Source: Micromussa lordhowensis
Taxonomy: Eukaryota > Cnidaria > Anthozoa > Scleractinia > Lobophylliidae
Direction of reading: 5' to 3'
Assembly (NCBI GenBank): GCA_964020085.1
Contig: OZ026606.1
Span: 15,524,349 to 15,588,348 of the forward strand
Length of the DNA stretch: 64,000 bases
The notes under the pieces are model-generated. The model worked only from the letters and a program-made list of their open reading frames with translations, ran no database searches and had not been told where the DNA came from. Position 1 is the first letter of the stretch. Every line of letters begins with the position of its first letter. The position numbers were made by a program, and so were the translations under genes. Of the stretch, positions 11,501-23,405 are shown piece by piece.

Positions 11501-14500
11501 AAGATGTATCTCGTGAAATTCTTCAGTGCACTGTTACGCAGTTTCTATCATTCTCATCGTCCAAAAACTAACTAAATGATATTTCTGCACTATTTTTCAT
11601 TAGGTTAGTCAGAGGTACAAAAAGGCACAGATGACGATGAATGCTGGAATCTGCTTGAGTTGTGTTCCATTGTCTTGGAAGAACATGATGTCTGTGAGTA
11701 ATCTCTAGATTTGGAGCTAGGCCTATACATGTTCTTTTTAATTTGTTTTGTTGTTGTTGTGGTTAACATAGCCTATATTTTAAAAAGAGCAGTGGCACTG
11801 AAATGAGTAATTAAAAAATAATACCCTCACACAGTCACTAACATTCCTTGCTTTCATGTCTTAGATTATGAGTCTTCATTACTATGCCTTGTCACATTAC
11901 TTTGTTGCTGAAGGGCTTCTTAAAAGTGTTGGTAAGTTTGTACACTTTGGACAAACTGTTTGTGGGACTTCATATGCATGCATGTTAAAGTGATCTTGAT
12001 TTGCTGCCCCAAGAGGGCATATAACAGGGGTTTACACCCAGAATTTTGCTTTATGATATCTTGCAATATTGATTGCTCAGTTTAGTAATAAGTATTGTCT
12101 TACCTTTCTGTTTTAATATTTCATTTTCTTAGAGAGTTCCAGCTTTGATAAAGAAGAAGAAGCAGTGATCTCTTCATTACACTTGTCTCAACCGGACGAT
12201 AAATCATTTAGAAAAAAGCAAGGTAACATACCTAAAACAAAGTAATATGTTTATTAAACCGCGCAGCCGTAGGCTGGGCGGTTTCTTGCTCTGCCTTCGC
12301 TTTTTTTTTTTGTCGGTAAGCAGACCCAAACTCCCACGGCCAATTGTCTTCACCGGATGATGTCATCATCAGCCAATTACAGGCCATTTCTCAGCTCTTT
12401 TCGTCATATCCCCCCTCAGGAGGGTTTTGTCAAGTTAACGAATTAACTGTTTACACAAAAAAATGGCGGCCAAATGGAGAAATGGTCCAAAATCCTTCGG
12501 CGATGGGCGTCAGGACATTTGCAAGGATAAAGCATCTAATTTGGGACCAGCTGCTGGCTAGTAAGGCTGAAATTATCCAGAGTTAAGCTGTATTTTCCTT
12601 TTGCGTGCAAAACAGAACATTTTGTAATCTGGAATGTTTGCATTGTTTCTGTTCACTTTCAAAAGGAATATTCAATGCGCTAAAAAGGTATTACGTCTGG
12701 CCATGAAATACGCTGACGGTGATAAATGTAAGATCGTGTATAGTTCGCCAGAAGCAATGGTGGAATTTTCTGGGGAAAAAAAGTTAAAACTTAGCCTTAG
12801 TGCCCGTCAAAAACCCATATGTAAAATTTATATTGAAAGGTCAAGGTATTTTTTCATTAGACGTAAACCAAATTCTCCGATTACAAGTCACGCTAAACTC
12901 GCGCTATGCAAAGAATGTAATCAGATACTCCTTTTTTCGTATATTTGCTGAAGGGCAGGAGAGTCACGTTTCGCAGACAAACCGCATGTTTTTAAAGCGC
13001 GGTTTACAATCGCACCGCGGTTCTTGTTACAGAAGTTTTGCTTGCTGCCACTTTGTCTGTGTTTTCTTATGTATTAGCAGCTTAATTATTTAATTTACAT
13101 GCAAGCAATTACCTCAGATTATCAGCGGTTAAAAATATCTAGCCAGATAGGAATATGGTTTATTTGCTTGGTAGCCAGTAATCAGTCCTCTGAATTGGAT
13201 GACACGTCTAGCTTTTCAGCAAGTGAAAAACATTGAAAGTACACTAAATTTAAATGCAAGATAAACTGGTAATAATATTTATTATAAATTATTGACTAAA
13301 AAAATTAATGCAGATTTGAAAAATTCAGCATTATGGCAGTGCAAGCAGTGATTTGTTTTCTGATGAATAAATTGCCCTTTGTGTTAATTATAGATTATTT
13401 TGTATTTCTTCTAGCCAAAGCACACCTCCATTCTGCGCTTAAATCACACGAAGAAGCCATGAAAGCAAGGCAAATCTGTCGGCACTGTAGGAAAATAATA
13501 GGGTTACAAAAGGTTAATGCTTTCTCTTTACAAGGAAATACTGACAGTTTTTGGTATTTCAGTAACATATCAGTTTTCATTTCATTTAGCAATGTTGTTT
13601 ATTTTTCTTAGGCCCTTCAAGAAGCTCGTGTACAAACCATAGACACATTAGTTGCCATGGAAGAGGAAGATGACTTTGAAGATCCTTTGACACCATCCCC
13701 TATCAAAGGTAAGTAAGACAACTTGGGCAGTCTTACTCCTTATTATTTTGCCAATCTCAAGTCTGATTGTTTTATTGAACAAAGAAAGGAAAATAGATGT
13801 CTACTGTTAGTGACATAAAGGATAAGTCTGTTCTACTCCAGGAATAGAAGGAGTATTAGTATAGTCAATATACTCTACTAAATGAGAATAAATCTATTCC
13901 ACTACCTTGTTATTTGTCCCAAAATATCAGTTTCAAAGTTACTGTAAGTCCAGTGAAATGTAAGCTGGCTGTAAGCTCTTTTTCAGCTGGTGTAATTAGC
14001 TGGCAACTGGCTGTTGGTAATGTTCTTGTAAATGTTGCAGGTCAAAATGGGTATTCAGGCTAAAATGAAATTCCTTTGTCTCTTAATCCTAATTATTCAT
14101 AGATCATGAATAATTAGGGTTAGAAAACAAAGGAAATTTAGAATCAAACTAGGTTAAAATCATTTTAACCTGAATTTCATTTTGACCTGCAACATAAACA
14201 TCTCAAGCTGATACTCTATCTGATACCCAACTTAATATTTTTTATATACTCTGCTGTGGAAAGAAGCCGCTGAATAGTAAATTGTCTTGCCAAAATATAT
14301 GCCACAGTGACCCCAACCTGGGTTTAAACTGAGACTGCCCAATCATGAATATAGTAGCGGAGCTCCGGCGGCCGAAGGCCGCCAAGCGGAGCCCCATACC
14401 CATATTAGGAAACTGAAGGGAACCCATGAACTGATTTTCTCATGTGTATCATGGCTAGCGGTATTGCTCGTGGGCGCGTACGCACGACGACGACGACGAC

Positions 14501-17500
14501 GACGACGACGGTGGTGGAGTCGCGCAACATGGCGGCCACAATTGACACGTAAACCAAAACGACACGTAAACCCTTGGTTTAAAGCGTCCTTTGGACATCC
14601 ATGTTGCAGTCAATTGACACCTGTCAAAACAAGGAATCCGCTGACCAGTATCACGTGACCATATCGCGGGCTCAAGTTCAGGGCTCATCGAGGTCACGTG
14701 TTTTTTTAAAGTTGACCGCTGCCCAAGTGCTGCTTTTTTCGATCAGATCGCGGGCTCATGTCAGGATTAACTTGCTGTAAACAGCGTAGGGTTGGTAGGA
14801 AGCCGGTTAACGCTAACCCAGGATTAAAATTTAACCGAATTATAACCTTTTCTTTTGTACAAAGTTTTTTCACTGCTTTTGTTTTGCGTATTTTGCTTTC
14901 ATTAAAATTCAAAACACAAAAACAATATACAGAAAATCTCACCGCAAAGTTACAAAACTCAAATCAAAATTCTACTTTATCCTCGGCTAGTTTGATCGGG
15001 CTCTGAACAACCCGGCCCAGGAGCTACGCTTTTAGGCTGGCCTAAATCTATATATTATGCTTACAATCCGGCAAGCACAAAGTGACAATAAAATGGTTGC
15101 ACAAAAATATTAGGTCTAGAATTTATTGTGATTGTTTGTGTTGCCTTTCAGCTTTACCTAGACTAATTGCAGATTGTGTTCCACCTAATTTTAGTCAAGC
15201 TTCAGTGGAAGATTTGTTTCATAGACTGGTGAGATATCAGTCTTAATTATATATTGGTACTGCATACGAATCGCACACAAATTCTCCCTAGTGCAGGTCT
15301 CCACATATTTCATATAAATTTTAGGAGGTACATAATTTACTTCTCACAAAGTGAAGAGCTTGTGTGACCTCCAGTTTTGTGCAGACTTAGTGATTTTATG
15401 GCAAAGATGTTTGGCCTTGAGATTCAGGTCAGATCGTGTGTGCTTAAAAATAGATTTATTTTTTATGTATTTAAATTATGGTTAGTTAAGTTCTCCTAAA
15501 CTGCTGGGTGTTGTGTAGCTCAAAGAGTAATGGTTAATATGTCAGTTATATCTTGCATGGTACACTTTATATCATTATGAACAAAAGTTGTACCGTAATG
15601 TTTCTAAATTTTCCATTGTCAAGACATGAGTGGGAATTTTAGGCAGAATTAAGACAAATCTGATAGGAAATCATTCACAAGCAATTTCAGTTTTAGTGGC
15701 CAAAAACCTGGTACCAGAATAGTTTTAGGTATCTTACAGTCTTTTTTACATTTTCTTACAACTAAAGATTTTACGTAATTGCCTGTAATAACACCAAAAT
15801 TTCAATGGGAACTACATGTACAGAAAACAAATTTCAAAGTTCAGAGAACCTGTGCAAAAACAGGTAAAATTTCGTTGTCAGTTTCATTTCACCAAAACTT
15901 TCAAGTGTTTCTTATGTTGTTATAAATTATTTTTTTGAGAAGATATTTTATACAGTTGCACAGCTGTTCACGAAATGATGTAAATAACCTTCAGTTGGTA
16001 CAAAGGTTTTGTCCACTACTCACTTGAACTTCTGGTGGACTCATTCTTAAGTTCTTTCAACTTCAGGATGTTTACAGTCTGTTGTTGTCTTATTAACATG
16101 ATTGGTTTTCTTAGGGTCCTGTACATGTGTTCAATGCAAATTTAGAATGGAGTGTACCAAGGGGTATCACGTTAAAGAAAAGTAGCAGAGGCTATGGCTT
16201 CAGTGTTATTGGCTCTGCTCCTGTAATTATACAGAGTGTGGAAGAACAAGGACCTGCTAAGGTTTGTTCTGTTTTTGAAAAATAATTGCTGCTTATTTGA
16301 AATTCATTCAAGAGATATTGACGTTTTTATATTATGCAAATGAGGAAAGTGATGATGTCATAAGTAGTTCACTGACACAGTAAAACACTGAAATTTTCAA
16401 GAATATCTCTGGAAATATTGGAGCAGTGTACTTCAAACTTTGCACCAGAAATGAACTTCACAAAAGAAACAAAATGACACCCATTGTGTCAATATCTTAA
16501 AAACAAAAGATGTTCCAGAAAGGAAAGTTCCATTCTTCTTTATTTTTTAAAGCCTTTCAAATAAGGTAGCTGCAATTATTTTTTATTTCATAATGGCAAA
16601 GTTTTCATCTCAAGGAACAGTATAGTATGAAAGAATTAACTGACTTATTGCAAACCCTGGGAAATTGTCAATTGAAAGTGTGCATGACTACGTATACTGC
16701 CCCATTATTTTTCTTACTACTCACCATTTCTTTCAGCTCCTAGGGATATTGCTTTTCCTGCAATGATTAAAAATCCAGGGATTATTTTACCGTCTTTCCC
16801 GTAAAAACACCAGAGAAAATTTGTTTCGCGACCAATCAGATGCAAGATGGAACCGCCAAAACTGCAGCATGGATTAGTCACGACTTGACACAAATCAACA
16901 AGCTGGCTTTTTCTTGTACAACAAATCTTCAATTTTACCGCTAAACAGCGCGTCTGAGAGCAGACGCGTCTGAGAGCAGACGTGTTGTCTAGCTGTGTGT
17001 GATCCTGTCTTCTCGATTCAACATTGCTTTTCCTTTCTATTTTTTGCTTATACGTAGCTGAAATATAAGAATAACAATTTGTATCTATTCTTTGCTTATA
17101 TGTAAGCTGAAATAGAAGAATAACAATTTCATTATTTGAAAAACAGTAAAATTCAAGATTTGTTGTGGAAGAAAAAGCCAGTTTCTTGTTTCATGTCAAG
17201 TTGTGACTAATTCGTGCTGCAGTTTGGCGGTTACCTTTTGTGGTTTAAACTCGGATCTGATTGGTCGTGAAACAATAAATATTCCCATTCCAGAAATTTT
17301 CTCTGGTGTTCATGGTTTTACGGGAAAGGCTGTAAAATATGTTTTAATGAATACCACTGTTTTGTAGAAATCCTGCTGGTTTTTGGTATCGATTTATTTA
17401 GTGTTTGTTGACTCTTGGAGTGTTCTCTTCTTTACAGGATGCTGGAATTCATGTAGGAGACATAATCACTTCTGTGGATGAGATAGACTGCAAATGGGGT

Positions 17501-17806
17501 GATCATCCTTTTGTTGTGTCATTAATTCGTAATACTGACACTTCTGTGACTCTTGATATTGTAACGCCATGCTCTCTCAAAGACATTACTGAGTTATACA
17601 ATGTTAAACTGGCTAGGGAAGATCAGGTTGTAACCAGTGACTACAGTGACTCTAATGGAAGTCAGAGCTCAGGCTCATCTAGAAACAGTACTCTTAATGG
17701 AGTATACTCCCAAACAAGCAGCAGCTCATCTGGTTCAACACGATCTGGGACTGCCGTTCGACACAGTTCTGTGCTGGAAATGGGTAATGAGTCGATTCTG
17801 TGGTAG
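5533..17806 (+). CDS. RHPN2: Rhophilin-like Rho-GTPase-binding protein (BRO1 + PDZ), 5' part off window
   Basis: Sixteen exons: 5533-5611, 6302-6379, 7562-7695, 8426-8480, 8697-8750, 9467-9524, 10834-10925, 11403-11498, 11604-11693, 11865-11931, 12133-12222, 13415-13512, 13612-13708, 15152-15228, 16115-16261 and 17438-17806. All have AG/GT borders and phases join without a break, giving about 559 residues. Exons 1-14 encode the BRO1 domain; it opens with PLIAVGLRETKELVF and DFILEHYSE, and the helical end includes HLHSALKSHEEAMKA. Exons 15-16 encode a PDZ domain (RGYGFSVIGSAPV, then DAGIHVGDIITSVDEIDCKW), followed by a Ser-rich tail ending at 17806. Rhophilins are Rho-binding cytoskeletal scaffolds; the N-terminal HR1 Rho-binding exon(s) and the start codon must lie left of the window. 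The order BRO1 then PDZ distinguishes it from ALIX and HD-PTP. The first exon begins in phase 2, so an upstream exon is required. The RHPN1/RHPN2 choice is not resolved. Confidence 0.93.
5858..5884. repeat. (TTA)n microsatellite
   Basis: Nine consecutive TTA/ATT units in rhophilin intron sequence. Confidence 0.9.
6401..7461. mobile_element. TIR transposon with TATTA target duplication
   Basis: The left end GGGAGCTTAAGCAAAGGCAT is matched in reverse complement at the right end (7416-7461); the inverted repeat runs about 45 bp with a few mismatches. TATTA flanks both sides (6396-6400 and 7462-7466). It lies in the rhophilin intron between BRO1 exons 2 and 3, begins only 21 bp after the splice donor, and carries a second element nested at 6534-7368. 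Confidence 0.75.
6534..7368. mobile_element. Nested hAT-like MITE
   Basis: Ends CAGTGCTTCCGG and CACGGAAGCCCTG are imperfect inverted repeats. Subterminal GCATAATT / CATAATT motifs recur near both ends, as transposase-binding repeats do in hAT MITEs. The flanks TTGCAA and TTACAA resemble a decayed duplication but are not a clean 8 bp TSD, so the hAT label is tentative. Confidence 0.5.
9677..9738. repeat. (CTATACGT)n short tandem repeat
   Basis: Six to seven 8-base units of CTATACGT, ending in a TCTAGATCTATACGTA variant, inside a rhophilin intron. Confidence 0.9.
9812..9875 (+). mobile_element. Penelope-type 3' end remnant with degenerate hammerhead-like core
   Basis: The segment has a GACC/GGTC stem, then GAAACGTC, then a tail ATCGTTAGTTTTTA. 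The same arrangement and tail occur at 63198-63262, and a better-preserved version ends the Penelope element at 58496-58536. Two core positions (TTGAAAA instead of CTGANGA) are changed, so this copy should be inactive. Confidence 0.5.
10751..10790. repeat. 15-base minisatellite
   Basis: Nearly three copies of GAATGTCACATGTAT in tandem in a rhophilin intron. Confidence 0.8.
12256..13010. mobile_element. Dispersed repeat with AAACCGCG / CGCGGTTT ends
   Basis: The left end AAACCGCGC and right end GCGCGGTTT are inverted. The left end adds a hairpin (ACCGCGCAGCC...GGCTGGGCGGT). The segment 12797-12985 recurs almost unchanged at about 19261-19434. Short open frames inside (12344-12586, 12634-12951) have no family motif I recognise. 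Confidence 0.55.
14032..14195. mobile_element. Palindromic MITE, 164 bp
   Basis: Ends ATGTTGCAGGTCAAAATG and CATTTTGACCTGCAACAT are perfect inverted repeats. The centre is a second palindrome (CCTAATTATTCAT / ATGAATAATTAGG). Rhophilin intron. Confidence 0.8.
14275..14350 (-). mobile_element. SINE fragment
   Basis: The segment matches the tRNA-like head of the SINE copies at 47887 and 53111 (AACTGAGACTGCCC near ACTCAGACTGCTC), in reverse orientation. It is about 75 bp long and decayed. Confidence 0.45.
14483..14511. repeat. (ACG)n microsatellite
   Basis: Uninterrupted ACG/CGA triplets. This creates Arg-rich and Ser-rich phantom open frames on the two strands. Confidence 0.9.
14760..15060. 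repeat. Dispersed repeat shared with 62640-62900
   Basis: The segment containing GCTAACCCAGGATTAA and GGCCCAGGAGC...TTTTAGGCT recurs in reverse complement at 62640-62900. It looks like a decayed DNA transposon in a rhophilin intron. Ends are not defined. Confidence 0.5.
16784..17338. mobile_element. Foldback MITE between the two PDZ exons
   Basis: The left arm of about 155 bp (starts ATTTTACCGTCTTTCCCGTA) and right arm (ends TACGGGAAAGGCTGTAAAAT) are imperfect inverted copies. The loop holds two direct copies of GCGTCTGAGAGCAGAC (about 16952-16984) and a duplicated stretch (GAATAACAATTT at about 17068 and 17118). It sits in the intron that separates the two PDZ coding exons, ending about 100 bp before the acceptor. 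Confidence 0.75.
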
Positions 17807-18145
17807 TGTCAACTGAAGTCATTACCTACCAAAGTCCTGTTTGTCATAGTTGAGGAGATAATTGCTCGCCTGAGCTAATGACCTTTCATCCCACATTACA
17901 GTGAAAACTATTCATCCATTCTTGCAAGAACGTAGAAACAGATTCATTAAAGGACCCCTGATTTCATTGCTCAGTATTCCATTATTGAAATGGATAGTTC
18001 AATATTCAAATTGTAATTTGATTCAAAAGTTTTGATATGTAGAGTAGACTAATGTTTGGCTTTGCACAAGCATGTCAATATTCACCCCAAATCAAATTTA
18101 AATATGAATTGCCAAATGTCCCATGCAGTGTTGTTACACTGTATA

Positions 18146-18151
18146 AATAAA
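18146..18151 (+). terminator. Candidate rhophilin polyadenylation signal
   Basis: AATAAA lies 340 bases after the rhophilin stop codon, in an AT-rich 3' UTR. Further A/T-rich candidates follow, so this is a position-based call. Confidence 0.45.
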
Positions 18152-18943
18152 TAACTCTCACATTATAGAGACAGCTTACACAATCTTAAGTACCTGTAAT
18201 GCCATTTATGCATCCATATACAATGCCATCAAATCACTTAGTCATGGCCACATTTTCAGCGCTGAGAACTTAAATGGACCTAATGTATTGGTCTCTGCAC
18301 AGTAATGAATTGCAAAAGAATTATATTCACAATAACCAAATATGGAAGAATTCTTGGGTCTTACCATAACCCATTTATACAGTAAGGTAATTTATAGATT
18401 AAAAGTAAAAAGTTAAGCTGTTTAAGGTATTGCACGCCATAATTGTGTACTTTTAATAAGAAGGTATCATCTGATACTAGCTTCATAACCAAATTTGTTT
18501 GAATTGCAGCATTAAAAATAGACATATTTTCTGAATGTATAAAAAGTATTTTTGTAAAAATTGTTTAAATATAATATATAGTTTATTTTGTTTACTTTAA
18601 TATGCAATGAATTGCAAAGAGTGTATTAAATACCAGCCGAGTCAAGTCTGTTGGGAGTCAACTTTGCTTGTCTGATATTAGCATGTTTCAGGCTGATGTC
18701 AAGTGCTTTTGGGAGCTGATATCTGTCTGATTCTTGCTGATGTTTAGCCTGTTTCAAGCTCTCAAGTCAGGTGTTTTCTCTACTCTTCTTTATTCCTGCT
18801 ATAAGGATATTTGGTACAACTTAGAAAATGGGTGGTTGGCATGTCCTTTAATCCCCCCAAAAATTATCCCATACAATGTTCATTTTTGCTCATGGATGTT
18901 ACGTAACATCCATGAGCTTAGGAGGCAGTCGGATGGCACTCGA

Positions 18944-18977
18944 TCACTCACTCACTCACTCACTCACTCACTCACTC
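18944..18977. repeat. (ACTC)n microsatellite
   Basis: About eight ACTC units follow GGATGGCACTCGATC. Confidence 0.9.
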
Positions 18978-19260
18978 GATTCTGATTAATTTATTCATTA
19001 AACCGGATTAAATCGTTTCTCCCAACCCTCCCCTGCTTAGTATGGTTCTTTTCCTAGGCACTCGTGGTGTAGCTTCAGCAGGTTTTAGCGGGGTACTAGA
19101 AAGACGAATTTTTTGTCCGACAACATGGAGTTCGTACATATGGCAGCTAACGCGGCACGAAGATGGTTTCTGGCTCAACTCGTGGAGTTGTAAAATTGAA
19201 ATTTGTCAAGCTAAGCAGCAGTAGCTGTAACAAATGGACATGGAAAGACAAGAAGCATAG

Positions 19261-19434
19261 CGCTCGTCAAAAACCATGTGTAAATTTATATTGAAAGGTC
19301 AAGGTGTTTTTTCATTAGACGTAAACAAAATTCTCCGATTACAAGTCACGCTAAACTCACGCTATGCAAAGAATGTAATCAGATACTCTTTTTGTATATT
19401 TGCTGAAGGGCAAGAGAGTCACGTTTCGCAGACA
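19261..19434. repeat. Copy of the 12.8 kb dispersed repeat
   Basis: The segment is near-identical to 12797-12985 (shared stretches such as TTATATTGAAAGGTCAAGGT and GCTGAAGGGCA). It is cut at its right end by the start of the 3.0 kb TIR element. Confidence 0.75.
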
Positions 19435-19442
19435 GTGTAAGT

Positions 19443-22400
19443 GAGGCCTTCCAAGGGGGTTTTTGATGTCGCTTTGTCGTTCGTTTGCCAACCCACCTGT
19501 CGCTTGTTTGGTAAGGGACAAATGTCGCTGTCGCTTTTTCGCCATAATAGGTCATAATACAAATGTCGCTGTCGTACGAAATTTGTGCGATGCAGTCAGT
19601 AGTTTCTATAATTTACTATTTTCTGCTATTGTTAGTGCCCGTATTAAAACGAAGATCAACGACACACAAGTCTACGTCGTATAACTTTACGTATAATTTT
19701 GTAATAGCTTCATTAGAAATATAAGTCACAAAGATCGCTATAGTGACAAAAACTCGCCCATACTTTGTTTCCCGCCTGTCGTGTTTCATTGTCGATCGGT
19801 GGCATAGCTTTTGTTCCTCTCCTCAGTCTCGTACTGACTTAAATTTACAGTCATACAGGAACACAGTTCTTGGAAGTTTTTTGGTTGATAAATTAACGTA
19901 CTGTTGATCGTTTGAATAAAGAGCTCAGCTCAATGATTCAAACGTCGAGCTATCGTCGCGTGGAACTCAGCTGATCAAATAAGCATCAGTGCAAATGAAT
20001 TTCGATTGCTGAAGCAACACCATAGCGCACAGAGGCACCAGGCTTGACGGAGGCCGCCGCATATTTTAAATGTTTCATTGATGTATCAAAAGTGACACGT
20101 AACCATACAAACTGAAAGTGTTAACGTTTCAAAAGTAGAACTCCGCGCTAAATTCCCCACGCCTCAGGGATGGAAGCAGAATGGTAGTAGTTAATCAATT
20201 GAGTTTGGTAGGAAAAAAAAGCGCAACGCAAGAACAAACCAAAGGTGTCGAGTCAGTTACAATTCCAGCCTCGTCGGTGGACGGATACTACTTCCTCGGG
20301 AAGTGCATATGTACTAGACAGCGCGATAGAGTCAGCAGAGACAACACTGTTTATATCATCGTCGAAGCAGTCTGTTTCCTCTGTGACGAGATCTACACCG
20401 TTGTCATCACCTTCAATGCAAAGATCCCTTGCCTCCCTGAAAACATTTACCACCCCTTCATGATCCTTCATACACTTCCTCGGTTAGCAGTATTGCTTCG
20501 CTAGACGCTACTTCTAAGGATTCAAGGACCAATCCGACAATCTCTTCGGGTATGTCAACTTGATGCGCTATTTCAAGGGAGGGAAGATAGATGTTGATTT
20601 TTGACAAAATTTCTACGTGTTGATCATGATAAATATCCTCAGCTGCAACTCCAAGATAAAAAGGCGTCGAAATCACCGATCTTCCTGTAATACCGGCGAT
20701 GCTTGGTTTTATGGCCAAAACAGTTTGGGAGGAAAGCAGCACATCGGCATTGGATGTCTTGGAGCAGAAATATCACGGGAGATAGAAAATGAGAGGGGCT
20801 GCGGTGGGGGCTCTGGTCTGATGTAGGAGTACATTATCCTATTCTTCCCAGAAAATTACCCTAAAGTAATTTAAAAAGACGGTTTGACATTTTTTCAGTA
20901 TGAGGTCTTGTATGCCTTTTATTGTGGTAGAGATAACTACGATGACGGTATATACAGCAAACGTCACTTTCCGGCAAAGGAGAAAACAGACCTCTTCGGC
21001 CAGGCCTCGCCTAACATTTATCATGTATTAGAATAGACCTTTTTACCGATACGGCGGCCATCTTGAATTCCGAGGAAATTATGGGATGCCCAGGGGGCAG
21101 ATGAGAAATAATTAAAAAGAATACTGTGGCGTGATAACTTTTAACAATAATTTTTCGATAACCACAGGAACAACTGCCAAATATCGTGACGGAAAGATGT
21201 AACGCTTGTAATATTTGTTATGGAATATGAGAGACAAGCAGTAAAAATTTATCCTGAAAGCTGTGTATACGATAAATTTTCCAGCAATTGCCCCCTCGGC
21301 AGCCCATAATTTCTCAGTCAAAACAATAGAATTCAAGATGGCCGCCGTATCGGTAAAAAGGTCTATTGTCAGAATTATCTACACTGTACAGCAAAAAAGG
21401 TTGCGTGATCTTATGTAGCTTAATCTCTAGAAATTCCTTGCACCAAAAATTGGTTTCTCCTCTAGCGCTCGCGTCTGGCCTACCTCCCCGAGAGGGAGGA
21501 GTGCTGGCTCATTTCCCGAACAGCGGCTGGTAATCGAGCCTATTCGCGCGCATTCGCGCGAGAGCCACACAAATTCTTGATGTATCGTGAGACACCTTCG
21601 TTTTTTGACGTATTTTGTTGACGAAGCAAAATAAAAAATTTTCTGACCTTTTCTGTTAACAAGCCGGTTTTATAGGCACACGCCACATACTGTACTACAG
21701 AGCATTACCATCAAAATCATACTATTTACGATCGGTCATCTATTGCTACCATGAGATCTGGATTTTTGTCACGTTTACCATCATATCATGCTGTGAGCGA
21801 ATCTTGGGCAATGTTTCTACTGAACTCATCTCAATTTTAATGATCTTTAAACGCTGCTTTAAAGCCTTTCAAGACAGGGGTTCTTTAATTTAGTATATAA
21901 GTGTCGATTAAACGTAAGTGTTCAAGCACTGAGAAATGAAGCGAAAATGTGAGGAAGAAGCCGTCATTTGTGTTCACCGCAAAACATTTCGCGCAGGCTG
22001 TAAGTGAGCTGGTTAGCTCACAGTTCTCACCGAGAACGTAATGTTTAATCTCCATATTATAATCATGAATAGGATTACTGGTCATCATTAATTTGCAAAC
22101 ACAACTTAATACAGCTTAATATCAATGATCCAATAAGATAACGAAAGAGCAGTGACGCCAACACATGAACCGACCTTTGTACCATGACATGACAACAGGA
22201 AACAAGAGACCGACTGCGTTGAATGGTTTATTGACTTTGTAATGATTTATTGGCGTGGTCACAAAGGAATCACACTGCTTGGTAACAACGTCGCTGTCGA
22301 AAAAAGCAAAGTGAAAACATGTCGCTTTGTCAAAAGTAAAAATGGATTGTCGCTGTCGCAAATTGTCGCGCTTTTTCTGTCAGTTTTTGTCGGCTGTCGC

Positions 22401-22471
22401 TGAATCAGAAAAAGATTGTCGCCACATTTTCGAGCAATGTCGCCTGTCGCCAAAACCCCTTGGAAGTCCTC
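19443..22471. mobile_element. 3.0 kb TIR element with TGTCGC subterminal repeats
   Basis: Ends GAGGCCTTCCAAGGGG and (reverse complement) GAGGACTTCCAAGGGG form TIRs of about 20 bp, flanked by GTAAGT on both sides (19437-19442 and 22472-22477). Just inside both ends the hexamer TGTCGC is repeated many times in the same orientation. The middle holds an acidic open frame on the minus strand (20742 to 20253, split by one frame change) with no family motif I recognise, and a nested MITE at 21032-21367. No DDE transposase is visible, so the superfamily is unassigned. Confidence 0.65.
21032..21367. mobile_element. MITE with 39 bp TIRs nested in the 3.0 kb element
   Basis: AATAGACCTTTTTACCGATA opens the left end and its reverse complement closes the right end; the inverted repeat is 39 bp and almost perfect. 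It is 336 bp long with no coding content. Confidence 0.85.
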
Positions 22472-22549
22472 GTAAGTAAACAGCCACGTGTAAGTAAACA
22501 GCCACGAGAAGATGGTAAATTGTTTTTTTGTAAGATTATTTTTTATCAG

Positions 22550-22581
22550 TGCTGGCCTGATGGGCCGCTTGGCACAAATGT
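22550..22581 (+). mobile_element. SINE 3' tail fragment
   Basis: GGCCTGATGGGCCGCTTGGC matches the 3' part of the SINE at 41862-42165 (GGCCTGATGGGCCACTTGGC). Confidence 0.5.
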
Positions 22582-23264
22582 AGACTTTGACTTCCACCGT
22601 CTGAGTTTCTATTTGCAGAACGAGTGCTTGTGCCAAACGTTTCCCATGAAAATCACTTGATTTTCATGCGAATGACCGTGCAGGTGACATATATTTTCAT
22701 ACCAATAGTTTCGCTCAAAGACTCGTTTTGCCACAGTGGCAAAAGTAAACTTGGCATTGGGCTATTCATCCATGAGCTGCTCAGAGAGCCTTTGATTCGA
22801 TATTATCTCAGAGTAAATGTCAGTGGTAAAATATTTCCTCTGTTCAGATAATCATAATTTTTTGTACACTTTTTAGATTAGTTTTGTCATTTGATTACAA
22901 CTATGTGAGGTAGAATGTGCAAGGATGGTCATTGGAAATTCTGAGGTGGTGGGGGTCTCAATAGCCGTTGTTATGAAGCTAAGCTGGAAATTCCAGGGGG
23001 GAGGGCGGGAGAAGTAAACCAAATAATTATCCTTGGTGGAGGTATGGATATTTTCTGGAACCACACAATCTACTCCTGATTCCTTCTAACATTTGCCGTC
23101 ATACTTTACTGACATCTATCTTCTGTATATGTGAAAACTGTTTCTGTGTGAGACCCAAATGAACTAAGATTTTGCCTGAGGCCAATATCTGTACAGCTTT
23201 TTAATACTTCCCACCTTGTTTACACGAGTCAAAAGTCTTTGAGTTATCAGGCATAATATGTTAA

Positions 23265-23405
23265 CCCAAGAATCGAAAGGTGGATTATACAGTCCACCAG
23301 ATAAATCACTATCCAGTGGATTGCACAGTTTGTTTTGTTAACATTTATCCACTGGATAGCAATTTATCTGGTGGATAGCATATATCCAGCCTTCGAACAA
23401 CTGGG
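23265..23405. mobile_element. Hairpin MITE
   Basis: Imperfect inverted halves around about 23335: GTCCACCAGATAAATCACTA on the left and TTTATCTGGTGGATAGC on the right, with outer ends CCCAAGAATCGAAAGG and CCTTCGAACAACTGGG. Confidence 0.7.

Noticed and set aside
14464..14697. Arg-rich and Ser-rich open frames on both strands
   Set aside because: They are products of the (ACG)n microsatellite and have no conserved segment.
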